A stretch of 64,000 bases of DNA from UBA1141 sp963665155 (lineage in GTDB: Bacteria > Chloroflexota > Dehalococcoidia > Lucifugimonadales > UBA3495), in the NCBI GenBank assembly GCA_963665155.2, contig OY761986.2, positions 496,001 to 560,000 on the forward strand. Reading direction: 5' to 3'. Below the pieces are notes generated by a model that saw only the letters and a list, made by a program, of their open reading frames with translations, did not search any database and was not told the origin of the DNA. Shown here piece after piece: positions 8,961 through 18,592 of this stretch. How positions within the stretch are numbered: the stretch's first letter is position 1; the number at the start of each line of letters is the position of its first letter. A program made the translations under genes and the position numbers.

Positions 8961-9422
8961 GTTCTTCTCCTGGTTATTAGAGTATGGGATCTAGACGGTG
9001 TAGGGAATGGAAAAGTTCCCGAGGATGGAAGCGACGTCATCTAGCTCGCTTTCCGGCAACATGTTAGCCAACGGGTTTAGTCAGGTGGATGTGGACGCCC
9101 ATGAGCTGCAGCCTCTGGAACGTAGCAACTGCATCGCCAAAAATCGAAAGTGTGCACGCCATAGTGTGTTCCCCTTACCGGCCAGTGGGCCAGCACACTA
9201 CACCGGGGATGCCAAGTTGTGTTGAGCTTGTATATGCGGGATTTGTGCCGTAACCCGTTTGCGGTGCAAGTGACATAACTGGCGCAGGTCAACGAGCGCA
9301 GGAACCAGCACTGGGTCCAGGGTTGAGATGACTCGGGAAGGTGGCCCAGACCCAAGCTAACCTCAAACTTTTCGCTGAATCAGCTTAGCCCAACACCGGT
9401 CCCGCATGAAAGAGGTACGTCT
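8961..9422. other. Intergenic region between two divergent lipoprotein genes
   Basis: About 460 bases that must contain both promoters. No convincing sigma-70-type pair or RNA gene was found by eye. The short frames inside show no ribosome binding site. Confidence 0.4.
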
Positions 9423-10790
9423 GTGAATTTTTATGGCATTGTAGCGGCCAGCTTTAGTGTGGGGGCCAGGACGAGCGCAACCCTTAGGAACAGCAAACGT
9501 TTGGCTTCGTTGTTAATTCTCTTCGGGTTGCTAACCTTTGTACTGGGTTGCGGCCTCATTGGGGGTGGTGGAGACGACGAAGTACTCGCTGACTCGGACG
9601 AGGCCGAGAATTTTTCGGGAGAAGACCGCGAGGGCGGAGAAGGCGAGGTGACCGAGGGCAATGCCGACGTACAGGCCGAGGGTGACCCCCAAGCGGAAGC
9701 CAGAGCGGCTATTGCCGCCAATGAAGCCGCCGCCGCCGCTGAGGCCGCCGCTGCTGATACTGCCGCCGCTGATACTGCCGCCAGCGAAGCCGCTGCCGCC
9801 GCCGAGGCCACCGCCGACCCGGAAACGGATGCCGACCCGGAAGCAGAAGCTGCTGCTTCTTCTTCTGTCCCTGCCCTGGGTTTTGTGCAGGATGCGCAAC
9901 TGGCACGAGATCTGACCTGGGTGCACCTCAGCCAGTGCGTTACGCTCAGTTCAGTTGAGCTTGCCGCAACCTTGATAAATGTGGAGTGGTATGTCGCCAA
10001 TTCGGACCAAGCAACCAGAACATACGGATTGTGGAAGGTGGACCCAGTCACCGGTGCGGTAACCCCCCACGATATTCTGTCCCGGCAATGGCAAGCGGCA
10101 CTTGATTCACAGTGCACTCCAGAGTCATTGGAGGCCATTGTTATGCCCGCCCAACTCCAAGGTCCGGTGATAGTCGATGGCACCAATGCAGTGGCGACAG
10201 TATGGTCTTTCCTCAGCCGGTGTTTCCCAAACCTGTCAAAAGAAATATTTGAAGCCACCCACGACCCGGCTCAAGGAGAGTGGGTCGTGGTGACTACTGT
10301 GGACTCCGGGCAGAAGTTCGGCACCTGGAAAGTGCAGGGATTGTCCGGGGAACTTACGCCATTTGCTGGCCTGGCCCAAGCCTGGGATTCGACGGTGAAG
10401 CTGGAGTGCAGCGAGGAAGCTTTGGCTGCCTTGGTTTCGCCCACGCCGGTGCCCACCCTGCCACCAGTGGTGACCGATATCACCAAGGCCGTCACGAATT
10501 TGTGGGCCCACTTGGTCAAGTGCACCCCGTCGATGACTGTCGATGATTGGGCGGCGACCTGGAACTCGGTCAACGATGAATGGGTCATCGTCACAAAACC
10601 GGCGGTGACGGTAGATTATGGCGTCTGGGTAGTCAGGCAGGACGGAAGCATTATTCCGGAAAACCGCGAACACGGAGGCTGGTCTGGCCGCGTGCTAAAC
10701 CTGGCCGCGTGCGTGGCCTTGGTACTTGCATCGGGCCGACAACCTGACCAGCTACGTGCCTTACGGTGCCATTACGTAGGCACCGCATAA
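9423..10790 (+). CDS. Lipoprotein with Ala/Glu-rich linker and three internal repeats
   Basis: The GTG at 9423 follows AGAGGTACGTCT. Residues 1-43 form a signal ending in lipobox FVLGC. Residues 50-150 are acidic and alanine-rich, with many AAAAE units, like a flexible stalk. Three related units of about 100 residues follow, each with a tryptophan, a WxxL..C segment, a WVV strand, a YG(L/V/T)WKV strand, a G-x-(I/L/V)-(T/I)-P turn and, in units 1 and 2, a closing cysteine. In unit 3 the end looks shifted. The long frame reads on for 40 odd residues, while the +1 frame gives NTEAGLAAC and stops exactly where a closing cysteine is expected. A one-base error or mutation near 10670 is likely. Function unknown. 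Confidence 0.7.
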   Translation: MNFYGIVAASFSVGARTSATLRNSKRLASLLILFGLLTFVLGCGLIGGGGDDEVLADSDEAENFSGEDREGGEGEVTEGNADVQAEGDPQAEARAAIAANEAAAAAEAAAADTAAADTAASEAAAAAEATADPETDADPEAEAAASSSVPALGFVQDAQLARDLTWVHLSQCVTLSSVELAATLINVEWYVANSDQATRTYGLWKVDPVTGAVTPHDILSRQWQAALDSQCTPESLEAIVMPAQLQGPVIVDGTNAVATVWSFLSRCFPNLSKEIFEATHDPAQGEWVVVTTVDSGQKFGTWKVQGLSGELTPFAGLAQAWDSTVKLECSEEALAALVSPTPVPTLPPVVTDITKAVTNLWAHLVKCTPSMTVDDWAATWNSVNDEWVIVTKPAVTVDYGVWVVRQDGSIIPENREHGGWSGRVLNLAACVALVLASGRQPDQLRALRCHYVGTA

Positions 10791-10871
10791 CCTGTGCAGT
10801 ATTGCTGGGATTTCTAATTCCCGCTCCCCGTTAACTGAAAACCAAGAATATTTGGTTATGCCTAGAACGGC

Positions 10872-10897
10872 AAAAAGCTCTTAAACAAGAGCTTTTT
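10872..10897. terminator. Intrinsic terminator, usable from both sides
   Basis: AAAAAGCTCTT pairs perfectly with AAGAGCTTTTT across an AAAC loop. The stem is flanked by T-rich sequence on the right (GTTGTTTT) and A-rich sequence on the left. It would end the lipoprotein transcript from the left; the secreted-protein gene at 11058 on the other strand may share it. Confidence 0.75.
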
Positions 10898-11057
10898 GTT
10901 GTTTTAGGAGCGCTGGTGTTCAGGAAGTGGCAAGATTAGTTTTGGATCATAATGTCTACTCGGTTCTGACAAGGCCAGCTTACAAAGATTGAGCCTGGTT
11001 TCAGGTGATCTTTCCGCTGGTCAAAGCTGTCGTGCACTTTCCATAAGATTCTCCGGC

Positions 11058-11426
11058 TTATTGCTCCGATATGACCACTTTGGCGCTGCTGATTGCTATC
11101 GCTTCAGTCGATGCGATGGGCACAGTGTCTGTTCGCTCCGAAGTGCCGCTGTTCGCAACATTCAAGCTCCCTGTGGTCCCACCAGCCACGACAGTCAGGT
11201 CGTAAGCCGCAGAAGCGCTGGGAGTCCACGTGACGATAATTCCGGTCACAGCATCACCGGTAGTTGAGTAACCCAGCGTTACAGTACCGGTATTAGGGGC
11301 CGAGACCGACTCATCTCCGCTACCGGTCAGGGCTTTAGTGGAAGGAGTAGAACCGAATCCTGCTGCGTAAACCCCCACTGTGGAGAACATTCCCGCAATC
11401 ATTAGAACCATCAGCAGAGTTTTCAC
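11058..11426 (-). CDS. Small secreted protein, unknown
   Basis: The GTG at 11426 sits six bases behind AGGAGG. The frame stays open upstream, but that part has no ribosome site. The 122-residue product begins with VKTLLMVLMIAGMFSTVGVYAA, a cleavable-type signal peptide. It continues with a serine, threonine and glycine-rich, beta-strand-like region (TGTVTLGYSTTGDAVTGIIV, then YDLTVVAGGTTGSLNVANSG). No cysteine is present and no family is recognised. It could be a surface or wall-associated protein. It is transcribed alone. Confidence 0.6.
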   Translation of the reverse strand: MKTLLMVLMIAGMFSTVGVYAAGFGSTPSTKALTGSGDESVSAPNTGTVTLGYSTTGDAVTGIIVTWTPSASAAYDLTVVAGGTTGSLNVANSGTSERTDTVPIASTEAIAISSAKVVISEQ

Positions 11427-12129
11427 TTGGTTTCCTCCTGTCCCTAGTTGCGCCGTCACTAGATGCTCACAATTCGCGCACATTGGTTTCGCAACTTGGT
11501 TTAGTGTTCTAATCTTACCGGGATCCAGAATCAATACGAATACAGACAACACCAAATTATGACGGAAGGTACATGCAATTCTAATTCGTGCTGGCCCCGG
11601 CTGGTTTTGAGTGTATACACCGGTTTGAGACCGCAAGATGACCTATTACACGTGCCACGGTGGTTGGACTTCAACCCCAGCCAATTCGATGCAGTTTCGG
11701 TACGCGGATGAAATCCGCAAGCGCTAGCCGGAAACCGATGAATTGATGCGGCCAACAGGGACCATAGGGCGAGGGTACTGCGAGGCCTGTCCACTAGATT
11801 TCACAACCGAGGTACCTAGCGTCTTTCCGGATACCAACGGTGACCTTTCAGCCAGCAACTGTGGACAATCCGGCGTTCGGGAATATAATATGCTTCCATA
11901 ATTGCTAATTGATTGTCTGGCAACATCAAATTTCCGTTCTATAATTGGTGAATTGAGTAATAAATATTCAGGACTGTCTACCCGGCCTGCCGTGGCTCCT
12001 TTCTTACCCTCGCAACCCTATAGCCACGATCCAAACGCGAATGCCGAACGCGAAAGCCGAACGCTAAAAAATCCTCAGGATTCTTCCCAGTGATCCAACC
12101 CGTACCGACGTCATCAAGGAGTGAGTGTT
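11427..12129. other. Intergenic region, no supported gene
   Basis: About 700 bases, more AT-rich toward the right (11880-11960), between the secreted protein and the gentisate dioxygenase. It includes the promoter of the aromatic cluster, but I could not place it. Near 12035 a short direct repeat, (A)CGCGAA(T/A)GCCGAACGC, appears two to three times. Confidence 0.4.
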
Positions 12130-13233
12130 ATGGCAGTGAAGGATGTTCTCAGTTCCGAGCAACTCAAAAATTACTACGATGCTGCGGATAATATCAGCCT
12201 GATACCAGGCTGGGTTGGCGGCGGACATGATGCCCCACCGGAAATTGAGCCCTACTTGTGGCGTTGGTCCGAGGTAGAGCCTATGGTGCTGAAAAGTGGG
12301 GAAGTAGTTACCCCCGACCGGGACGTGGAACGTCGAACAATGAGGCTGGCGACTCCCGGACTGCAACGAGGGACGACTCATACACTGGTGGCTGCGCTGC
12401 AACTTCTGCTGCCTGGCGAGTGCGCTCCATCCCATCGCCACACGCCCACCGCAATCCGGTGGATTCTCACTGGGGAAGGGGCCTACACCACGGTTGAGGG
12501 CGACAAGTGCGTGATGGAACCCGGAGACTTAATTCTGACGCCCTCTTGGACCTGGCATGACCACACCAACGATGGAAATTCCCCGATGATCTGGCTAGAC
12601 GGCCTGGACGTTCCCTTGGTCCAGTATTTGAAAGCTGCGTTCTGGGAGCAATTCCCCGAGGACACGCAACCGGTGACCGGGGTGGGCGACTCGGTGCGTA
12701 AGTACGCTTCTGGCTCGTTCAGACCCGCCTGGGAAGAAGTCGACCTCCCCTACTCGCCTTTGTTGCACTACAAGTGGGCCAGGACTTACGAGGCGCTCCA
12801 AGATTTGGCTGAACTCAACTCCAGCCCCTTTGACGATGTGGCTATAGAATACAGCGACCCCGCGACCGGGGGACCGGTGCTTAAAACAATGACCTGCTGG
12901 ATACAGATGGTCCGGGCCGGTGTGCATACTAAGGCTCACCGCCATACCGCCATCACCGCCATACCGCCAGCAAAGTTTACCAGGTATTCAGGGGCCAAGG
13001 TTATAGCGTCATCGACGGAAAGCGGTTCGATTGGAATCAAGGGGATTTCTTCGTTGTACCATCCTGGGCCTGGCACGAGCATGTCAACGAGTCGGGCGAG
13101 GAAGCTATCCTGTTCTCGATACAAGACACCCCTGTTATGAAGGCGATGAACCTTTATCGAGAGGAGCCTTACCTGGAAAACGCAGGCGTTCAGACGGTTA
13201 CCGGTCACTTCGGGGACAGCAATAGCCGTTAGT
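12130..13233 (+). pseudogene. Gentisate 1,2-dioxygenase-like cupin, broken by a 17-bp duplication
   Basis: Gentisate 1,2-dioxygenases are Fe(II) bicupins that open the ring of 2,5-dihydroxybenzoate. The ATG at 12130 has AAGGAG nine bases upstream. The first cupin has PSHRHTPTAIRWILTGEG, then MEPGDLILTPSWTWHDH, with the metal histidines. The frame then breaks at 12937-12970. Continuing in the other frame gives KVYQVFRGQGYSVIDGKRF, then GDFFVVPSWAWHEHVNE and FSIQDTPVMKAMNLYREE, the complete second cupin, ending at TAG 13233. Removing one 17-bp copy restores AHRHTASKVYQV in frame and a product of about 361 residues, normal for the family. As read, the longest product ends at 13140 with a scrambled tail. 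Confidence 0.85.
12937..12970 (+). repeat. 17-bp tandem duplication that shifts the gentisate dioxygenase frame
   Basis: CACCGCCATACCGCCAT (12937-12953) is followed at once by CACCGCCATACCGCCAG (12954-12970). Seventeen is not a multiple of three, so the second copy throws the reading frame inside the HRH metal-binding region of the second cupin. Confidence 0.95.
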
Positions 13234-13361
13234 CAAAGCCTTTGATGAGGGCAGACTTATTACGCTAGTTGCTCTTAGACTGAAGTTATTTGTGCTTGTG
13301 TTGGCCAGGGGACGTTCACCAATGGGTGTCGCCAGCCCGCTGTACTCTCGCCTTAAGATTG

Positions 13362-13386
13362 AAGCCCTCATCGGTTTAAAGGGCTT
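13362..13386 (+). terminator. Weak hairpin after the dioxygenase gene
   Basis: AAGCCCT and AGGGCTT form a 7-bp stem around an 11-base loop, followed by ATTGTTG. It may end the dioxygenase transcript before the dehydrogenase gene, but lacks a good T run. Confidence 0.3.
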
Positions 13387-13495
13387 ATTGTTGACCGCTT
13401 AACAATGGTTATCTAAAATTGCTTCCAAATTCGGGAGCAACGCTCTGGCCGGATGCATCCCGCTCGAAATAGTTTTGTTTATTGGAGGCGAATCT

Positions 13496-14293
13496 GTGGG
13501 ATGGCTTGAAGGCCAAGTAGCCTTGGTAACCGGTGGTGGCTCGGGGATAGGACGGGCTATCGTGGAGCGCTTTGCCCAAGAAGGCGCCCGGGTCGGCGTA
13601 ATGGACCGGGTAGCCGGGAGATTGGAAAAAGTCCGATCCGAATTGGGCCAGGATGTCGCTACCACGGCGGGCGACGTTACGTCCTTGGAGGACAACCAGC
13701 GCGCGGTTGAGGAGACAATCAAAGCTTTCGGCAAGCTGGACATCTTTATCGGGAACGCAGGCATATTCGATAGTTTCCAGCGATTTGAAGACTTTCCGGC
13801 GGAACGACTGAGCCAAGCCTGTGATGAGTTGTTCGATGTAAACGTAAAAGGCTGTATCATGGGTGCCAAAGCAGCGCTGCCAGCGCTTCGCGAAACCGGG
13901 GGTTGCATGGTGTTCACCGCTTCTGTTGCGGGACTGAATTCGGGCGGGGGCGGCGTGTTGTACACTGCCTCCAAGCATGCGGTAGTGGGCTTGGTCCGCC
14001 AACTGGCATCGGAGGTGGCTCCCCAGGTTCGGGTCAACGGCGTAGCGCCAGGCGGTGTGATGACCGATCTGAGGGGTTTGGAAACAATGGACCGACACGA
14101 TCGGTCCAATTTTGCGGACCCGGCAACCGAGGAGCGTTTGCGGAGTGGCAATCCCATGGGGCATGCTATGCAGCCTTCTGACCTGGCATCGGCCTACGTG
14201 TTTTTGTATTCGAGAGAAAATGCCGCCAGCATCACCGGGTCCATCGTGTCGGTGGACGCCGGTTCACTGCTGCGGTGGCCAAGACCGGCCTGA
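13496..14293 (+). CDS. SDR dehydrogenase, probably aryl cis-dihydrodiol dehydrogenase
   Basis: Oxidises cis-dihydrodiols made by Rieske dioxygenases to catechols with NAD+. The GTG at 13496 follows TGGAGGCGAATCT; an upstream in-frame codon at 13475 lacks such a site. The 265 residues show GGGSGIG (cofactor), DVTSLEDN, NAGI, and the catalytic YTASKHAVVGLVRQLASE with Tyr and Lys. They continue with PQVRVNGVAPGGVMTDLRG. The block around the active site and the SDLRG-like segment resemble BphB (cis-2,3-dihydrobiphenyl-2,3-diol dehydrogenase) more than fatty-acid or sugar SDRs. Its place between the ring-cleavage enzyme and the Rieske genes supports the call. The exact substrate is unknown. Confidence 0.8.
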   Translation: MGWLEGQVALVTGGGSGIGRAIVERFAQEGARVGVMDRVAGRLEKVRSELGQDVATTAGDVTSLEDNQRAVEETIKAFGKLDIFIGNAGIFDSFQRFEDFPAERLSQACDELFDVNVKGCIMGAKAALPALRETGGCMVFTASVAGLNSGGGGVLYTASKHAVVGLVRQLASEVAPQVRVNGVAPGGVMTDLRGLETMDRHDRSNFADPATEERLRSGNPMGHAMQPSDLASAYVFLYSRENAASITGSIVSVDAGSLLRWPRPA

Positions 14294-14499
14294 GATAAAC
14301 GCCAATCTCGACCCGAGGGGACAGAAGGGCCGGCGCTAGGAAAGGTCGACCGAAGCTTGAGTGACAATTGCTAGCCAACGTCCGGGATGACCTCGAACAT
14401 ATTCAGGTGGTTATCACCAAAGGCAAATCAACTATAGAAGCACTTGCTAGGCAATCCAGTTAAGCCAAGTTAGTGGCAACCGATTTTCCAGGGAGGGAT

Positions 14500-15771
14500 A
14501 TGGCAATAGCCGATGTAGCCAGTCTAGTTGACACAGAGCACGGCCTGATCAGCCCTCGAATTTTCATAGAAAAGGAAATCTACGAGCAAGAACTGGAGCA
14601 GATTTTTGCTCGTTGCTGGCTATTTTTATGCCACGAAAGCCAGATTCCCCTACCGGGGGATTTCTTCACCACTTACATGGGCGAGGACCCCGTGATTGTG
14701 GCCCGGGATGGCTCGGGTAAGGTCAACGCTTTCCTCAACCTTTGCCCGCACCGAGGAAACCGGGTGAGCCGGGCCGACAAGGGTAACGCTAGTTCTTTTG
14801 TCTGTTCATACCATGGCTGGACCTATGGCACCGACGGCAAGTTGATTGCTGTGCCCAACCTCCGGGACGCTTACTACGACGAGCTTGACCCCAATGATTG
14901 GGGCATGGCCCCGGTAGCCCAACTGGACAGCTATCAAGGCTTGATCTTCGCGACTTTCGATCCGTCTGCCCCGTCGCTTCTGGAATACTTAGGTGGAATG
15001 ACCTGGATTCTGGACACTGCCTTCGACCGCCAAGAGGGCGGCATCGAAACCATTGCTGGCATGCATCGGTGGGTTGTGCCTTGCAACTGGAAGCTCCCCG
15101 CCGAGAATTTTGGCGGCGACGCCTACCATGTCCCTTGGTCCCATATTTTCGCAGTGCGCTCCAGTTTCAGCGTCGGCGCCACTGCCCAACCGGAATCCGT
15201 AGGCCGCATGGTTGCTCCAGGTAACGGGCATGTTTGCATCACCGTATCGCCAGACGTTATTCCAGACCCGCCAATGCCAGCCATCAGGGAATACGAACAA
15301 AGAATCGCAGCCGACGTAGCCCAACGGTTGGGTCCTAAGAGCAAACTGGTCAACCCGATTGTCGGCACGGTATTTCCCAATTTTTCATTCCTGCGGGCAA
15401 GCTCTCGCAGCTTCCGGGTGTGGCAGCCCAAGGGACCGGACAAGATAGAAATTTGCTCCTGGATATTCGTCGACAAGAACGCTCCTCCTGAAGTTAAGGA
15501 AGCGACCAGGCTGGCGGGAGCCAGGGGATTCAGTCCTTCGGGCACTTCCGAGCAGGACGACATGGATAACTGGCAAGAATGCACCCAGACCAGCCGCGGC
15601 GTTATGGCCCGGCGGCGCCAGTTAAACTATCAAATGGGGTTGGGGCACGAGAAGTACGACGAAGAGCTTGAGGCTTGGGCCAGCGACTTCTCGTATAGCG
15701 ACAGCAATCATCGCCAGTTTTACCGGCGTTGGGGCCAATTGATGGCAGCCCGGAACTGGTCCGAATTATAG
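14500..15771 (+). CDS. Rieske aromatic-ring dioxygenase, alpha subunit 1
   Basis: Large, catalytic subunit of a ring-hydroxylating dioxygenase. The ATG at 14500 follows AGGGAGGG and matches the paralogues in length; the GTG at 14473 is less likely. The N-terminal domain has the Rieske [2Fe-2S] ligands CPHRGNR (Cys, His) and CSYHGW (Cys, His). The catalytic domain has ENFGGDAYHVPWSH, with the two histidines of the mononuclear iron and the bridging aspartate. About 423 residues, normal. It is the first of three tandem paralogues followed by one beta gene, in the biphenyl/3-phenylpropionate dioxygenase style. No ferredoxin or reductase gene is in the window, so electron transfer partners must lie elsewhere. 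Confidence 0.9.
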   Translation: MAIADVASLVDTEHGLISPRIFIEKEIYEQELEQIFARCWLFLCHESQIPLPGDFFTTYMGEDPVIVARDGSGKVNAFLNLCPHRGNRVSRADKGNASSFVCSYHGWTYGTDGKLIAVPNLRDAYYDELDPNDWGMAPVAQLDSYQGLIFATFDPSAPSLLEYLGGMTWILDTAFDRQEGGIETIAGMHRWVVPCNWKLPAENFGGDAYHVPWSHIFAVRSSFSVGATAQPESVGRMVAPGNGHVCITVSPDVIPDPPMPAIREYEQRIAADVAQRLGPKSKLVNPIVGTVFPNFSFLRASSRSFRVWQPKGPDKIEICSWIFVDKNAPPEVKEATRLAGARGFSPSGTSEQDDMDNWQECTQTSRGVMARRRQLNYQMGLGHEKYDEELEAWASDFSYSDSNHRQFYRRWGQLMAARNWSEL

Positions 15772-15870
15772 AATGCCGGAGTTCATTGTTTGTTTAACCC
15801 TGCCTGTTATTCCTGACCCCGGCACTAAACGCGAACGGTGACCAATAAGTAATATACGTGGAGGTGCCAT

Positions 15871-17139
15871 ATGTTGGCGGAAGTAAATTCCTTGGTCGAT
15901 CCGGACAATGGAATTATCAGCCCCCGTATTTTCGCAGACCCGGGAATCTATCAAGAAGAACTAGAACAGATATTTGCCCGCTGCTGGTTGTTCTTGTGCC
16001 ATGAAAGCCAGATTCCAGAGCCCGGTGACTTCTTAACGACTTACATGGGTGAAGACCCCGTTCTGGTAGTCCGGGACCGCAGCGGCAAGATTAACGCTTT
16101 TTTGAACGTATGCCGACACCGGGGCAACCGCTTATGCCGGGCGGAATACGGAAATGCTTCCGCGTTTATTTGCGCCTACCACGGTTGGGCATATAGTAAC
16201 GATGGTGCCCTTCAGGCCGTACCTAACCTTCAGGACGCCTATTACAACGAGTTGGACACCAGCAAATGGGGCTTGGTTCCGGTAGCTCAACTGGACAACT
16301 ATAAGGGTCTAATTTTCGCAACCTTCGACGCATCGGCTCCGCCACTTCTGGATTATTTGGGCGACGTAACCTGGTACCTTGACTTCTTTTTCGATCGCCG
16401 CGAGGGTGGGGTCGAGGTGATTGGCGGATTGCACAAGTGGGTGATTCCCGCCAACTGGAAGATGCCGTCGGAAAACTTCTGCGGTGACGGCTACCACACG
16501 GGATGGAGCCACCTTTCAGCCGTGACCACCGGGTTCGGAGGCGACTTTCGGTCGCGGCCGTCGGGCCTAGGAAAGGTAATTTCTACGGGCAATGGGCATT
16601 GCATCGTGGTCCTTGGGCCTGATGACCAGACCGACCCGGCGGTGCCCGTAATCCTGGCCTACGAGGAGGAGATCAAGGAAGAAGTGCGAAAGCGAATGGG
16701 CGACCGCATGAACCTGGTTAAACCCCATGCGGGCACTATCTTCCCCAATTTTTCCATTCTCCGCAGCATCGCCCGGACCTTTCGGGTTTGGCAGCCCAGA
16801 GGGCCGGGGCGCACCGAGATTCAGGCCGGCGTCTTCGTCGATAAGGCTGCTCCGCCGGAAGTCAAAGACGCCTTCCGGCTTCAAGCCATCCGGGGTTTCG
16901 GCCCTTCCGGCGGTTTTGAACAGGACGATATGGACAACTGGCAAGGGTGCAGCGAGTCGGGCAAGGGCTTTATTTCCCGGCGTCAGCGACTGAATATTGG
17001 CATGGGCATGGGCCACGAAAGCTACGACGATGAACTGGCGGGCTGGGCCAGCGATTATAGGCTCAGCGAGAATAATCACCGGAACTACTATCGCCGGTGG
17101 GGCCAGATGATGAGCGCCCCCAGTTGGGCCGAGCTTTAA
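15871..17139 (+). CDS. Rieske aromatic-ring dioxygenase, alpha subunit 2
   Basis: The second alpha paralogue, 422 residues. The ATG at 15871 follows GTGGAGGTGCC. Rieske ligands are CRHRGNR and CAYHGW, and the catalytic iron site is ENFCGDGYHTGWSH. It is intact and clearly similar to its neighbours along the whole length, for example ISPRIF at the N-terminus and EQDDMDNWQ near the C-terminus. The 99-base gap before it carries no gene. Three complete alpha genes with a single beta suggest alternative hexamers of different substrate range that share one small subunit; this is inference. Confidence 0.9.
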   Translation: MLAEVNSLVDPDNGIISPRIFADPGIYQEELEQIFARCWLFLCHESQIPEPGDFLTTYMGEDPVLVVRDRSGKINAFLNVCRHRGNRLCRAEYGNASAFICAYHGWAYSNDGALQAVPNLQDAYYNELDTSKWGLVPVAQLDNYKGLIFATFDASAPPLLDYLGDVTWYLDFFFDRREGGVEVIGGLHKWVIPANWKMPSENFCGDGYHTGWSHLSAVTTGFGGDFRSRPSGLGKVISTGNGHCIVVLGPDDQTDPAVPVILAYEEEIKEEVRKRMGDRMNLVKPHAGTIFPNFSILRSIARTFRVWQPRGPGRTEIQAGVFVDKAAPPEVKDAFRLQAIRGFGPSGGFEQDDMDNWQGCSESGKGFISRRQRLNIGMGMGHESYDDELAGWASDYRLSENNHRNYYRRWGQMMSAPSWAEL

Positions 17140-17275
17140 ACCCGCAGTCATTTTCGACACACTGCCCGGTGCGTGGATTCGCCGAAATAGTCAGGCACGA
17201 ATCCGGGGTGAGACCTGAAAAGTTGGGTAAGACAGCAGGTAGCTGCCTACTGGGTTTTTGTTTGGGAGGAGACCG

Positions 17276-18538
17276 TTGGTCAGTGACTTGAAAGGGTTGG
17301 TGGATCCCGACAATGGGCTGATCAGCCCTCGGATATTCAGCGATCCTGACTTGTACCAGCAGGAGCTGGAGCAAATCTTCGCGCGCTCCTGGCTGTTTCT
17401 ATGTCATGAGTCCCAAATTCCCAGCGCCGGAGATTTTTTCACCACCTATATGGGTGAGGACCCCGTGTTGGTGGTGCGCAACAAGTCGGGGACGATTAAC
17501 GCCTTCTTGAATATTTGCAGCCACCGTGGCAACCGGCTGTGCCGTGCCGACTCAGGCAATGCTTCGTCCTTTACTTGCGCTTATCACGGGTGGGGCTACA
17601 ACTATGAAGGGAAGCTGGTAGTGGTGCCGAATTTGAAGGACGCCTACTTCGGAGAACTGGACCGAAGCCTGTGGGGACTGTCTCCCGTGGCCCAATTGGA
17701 CAGCTACAAGGGAATGTACTTTGCAACTTTCGACCCTGCCGCTCCTTCGTTGTTGGAGTACCTTGGCGAGGCCACCTGGTACCTGGACACGTTCATAGAC
17801 CGGCGAGAAGGCGGGGCGGAAGTCACGGGTGGCGTACATAAATGGACCGTGCCCTGCAATTGAAAACTGCCTGCGGAAAACTTCGCGGGAGATGGATACC
17901 ACGTTGGCTGGAGCCACTTGTCGGCCATTAAAACAGGCTTCTCTGGCGACTTTCGGACTAAGCCCAGCACAGGCGGGTGCATGATTTATCCCGGTAACGG
18001 ACATTGCTTCGTTGGCCTGGGCCCGGAAGAGATTGGCGACCCTCCTGTTGCCGAAATTCTGGATTATGAGAAAGAGATCAAGGCCGAATACAGGGAGCGT
18101 CTCGGTCCCAGGGTAGACTTGGTGAACCCATTGGCGGGTACTATTTTCCCCAACTTCTCGCTATTGCGGGCGGCTGGGCGCACATTCCGGGTGTGGCATC
18201 CCAAGGGTCCGGATGCCGTCGAAATATGGTCATGGAATTTCGTAGACAAAGCGGCGGCGCCCCAAGTTAAAGAGGCGTTCCGGCTGGCGGCGATCAGGGG
18301 TTTCAGCCCTTCGGGCACCTTCGAGCAAGACGACATGGATAACTGGCAAGGGTGTAGTCAAGCGGGCAGGGGCACAGTATCCCGCCGCCAAAAGCTGAAC
18401 ATCCAAATGGGTATAGGCCACGAAGGTTTCGACGAGAGGCTCAATGCTTGGACCAGCGAAGCCAGGCTGAGCGAGAGCAATCACCGGGAGTATTACCCGC
18501 GGTGGGCCCAACTAATGGCCGGGACTGAATGGGCTTAG
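17276..18538 (+). pseudogene. Rieske dioxygenase alpha subunit 3, with a TGG to TGA nonsense codon
   Basis: The third alpha paralogue. The TTG at 17276 follows GGGAGGAG and gives MVSDLKGLVDPDNGLISPR, in register with the others. The Rieske part is intact (CSHRGNR, CAYHGW). At 17861-17863 the frame has TGA where both paralogues have the Trp of CNWK. The same frame then continues unbroken as KLPAENFAGDGYHVGWSH to 18538. One base change (TGG to TGA) would therefore cut a 420-residue protein after 195, removing the catalytic domain. TGA serves as an ordinary stop elsewhere in the window (for example 14293), so reassignment is unlikely. Read-through, recent mutation and base error remain open. Confidence 0.85.
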
Positions 18539-18592
18539 GCTAGACCCCGTCCGGTTTAGATAAAGTCTAATAATTTATGGGAGCGGATCAGT

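Noticed and set aside
9431..10258. A 275-residue bottom-strand gene
   Set aside because: Shadow of the Ala/Glu-rich lipoprotein; the low-complexity serine/alanine run mirrors GCC repeats.
17861..17863. TGA read as tryptophan (alternative genetic code) or as selenocysteine
   Set aside because: TGA ends many intact genes here, paralogues use TGG at this place, and no selenocysteine insertion element is apparent.
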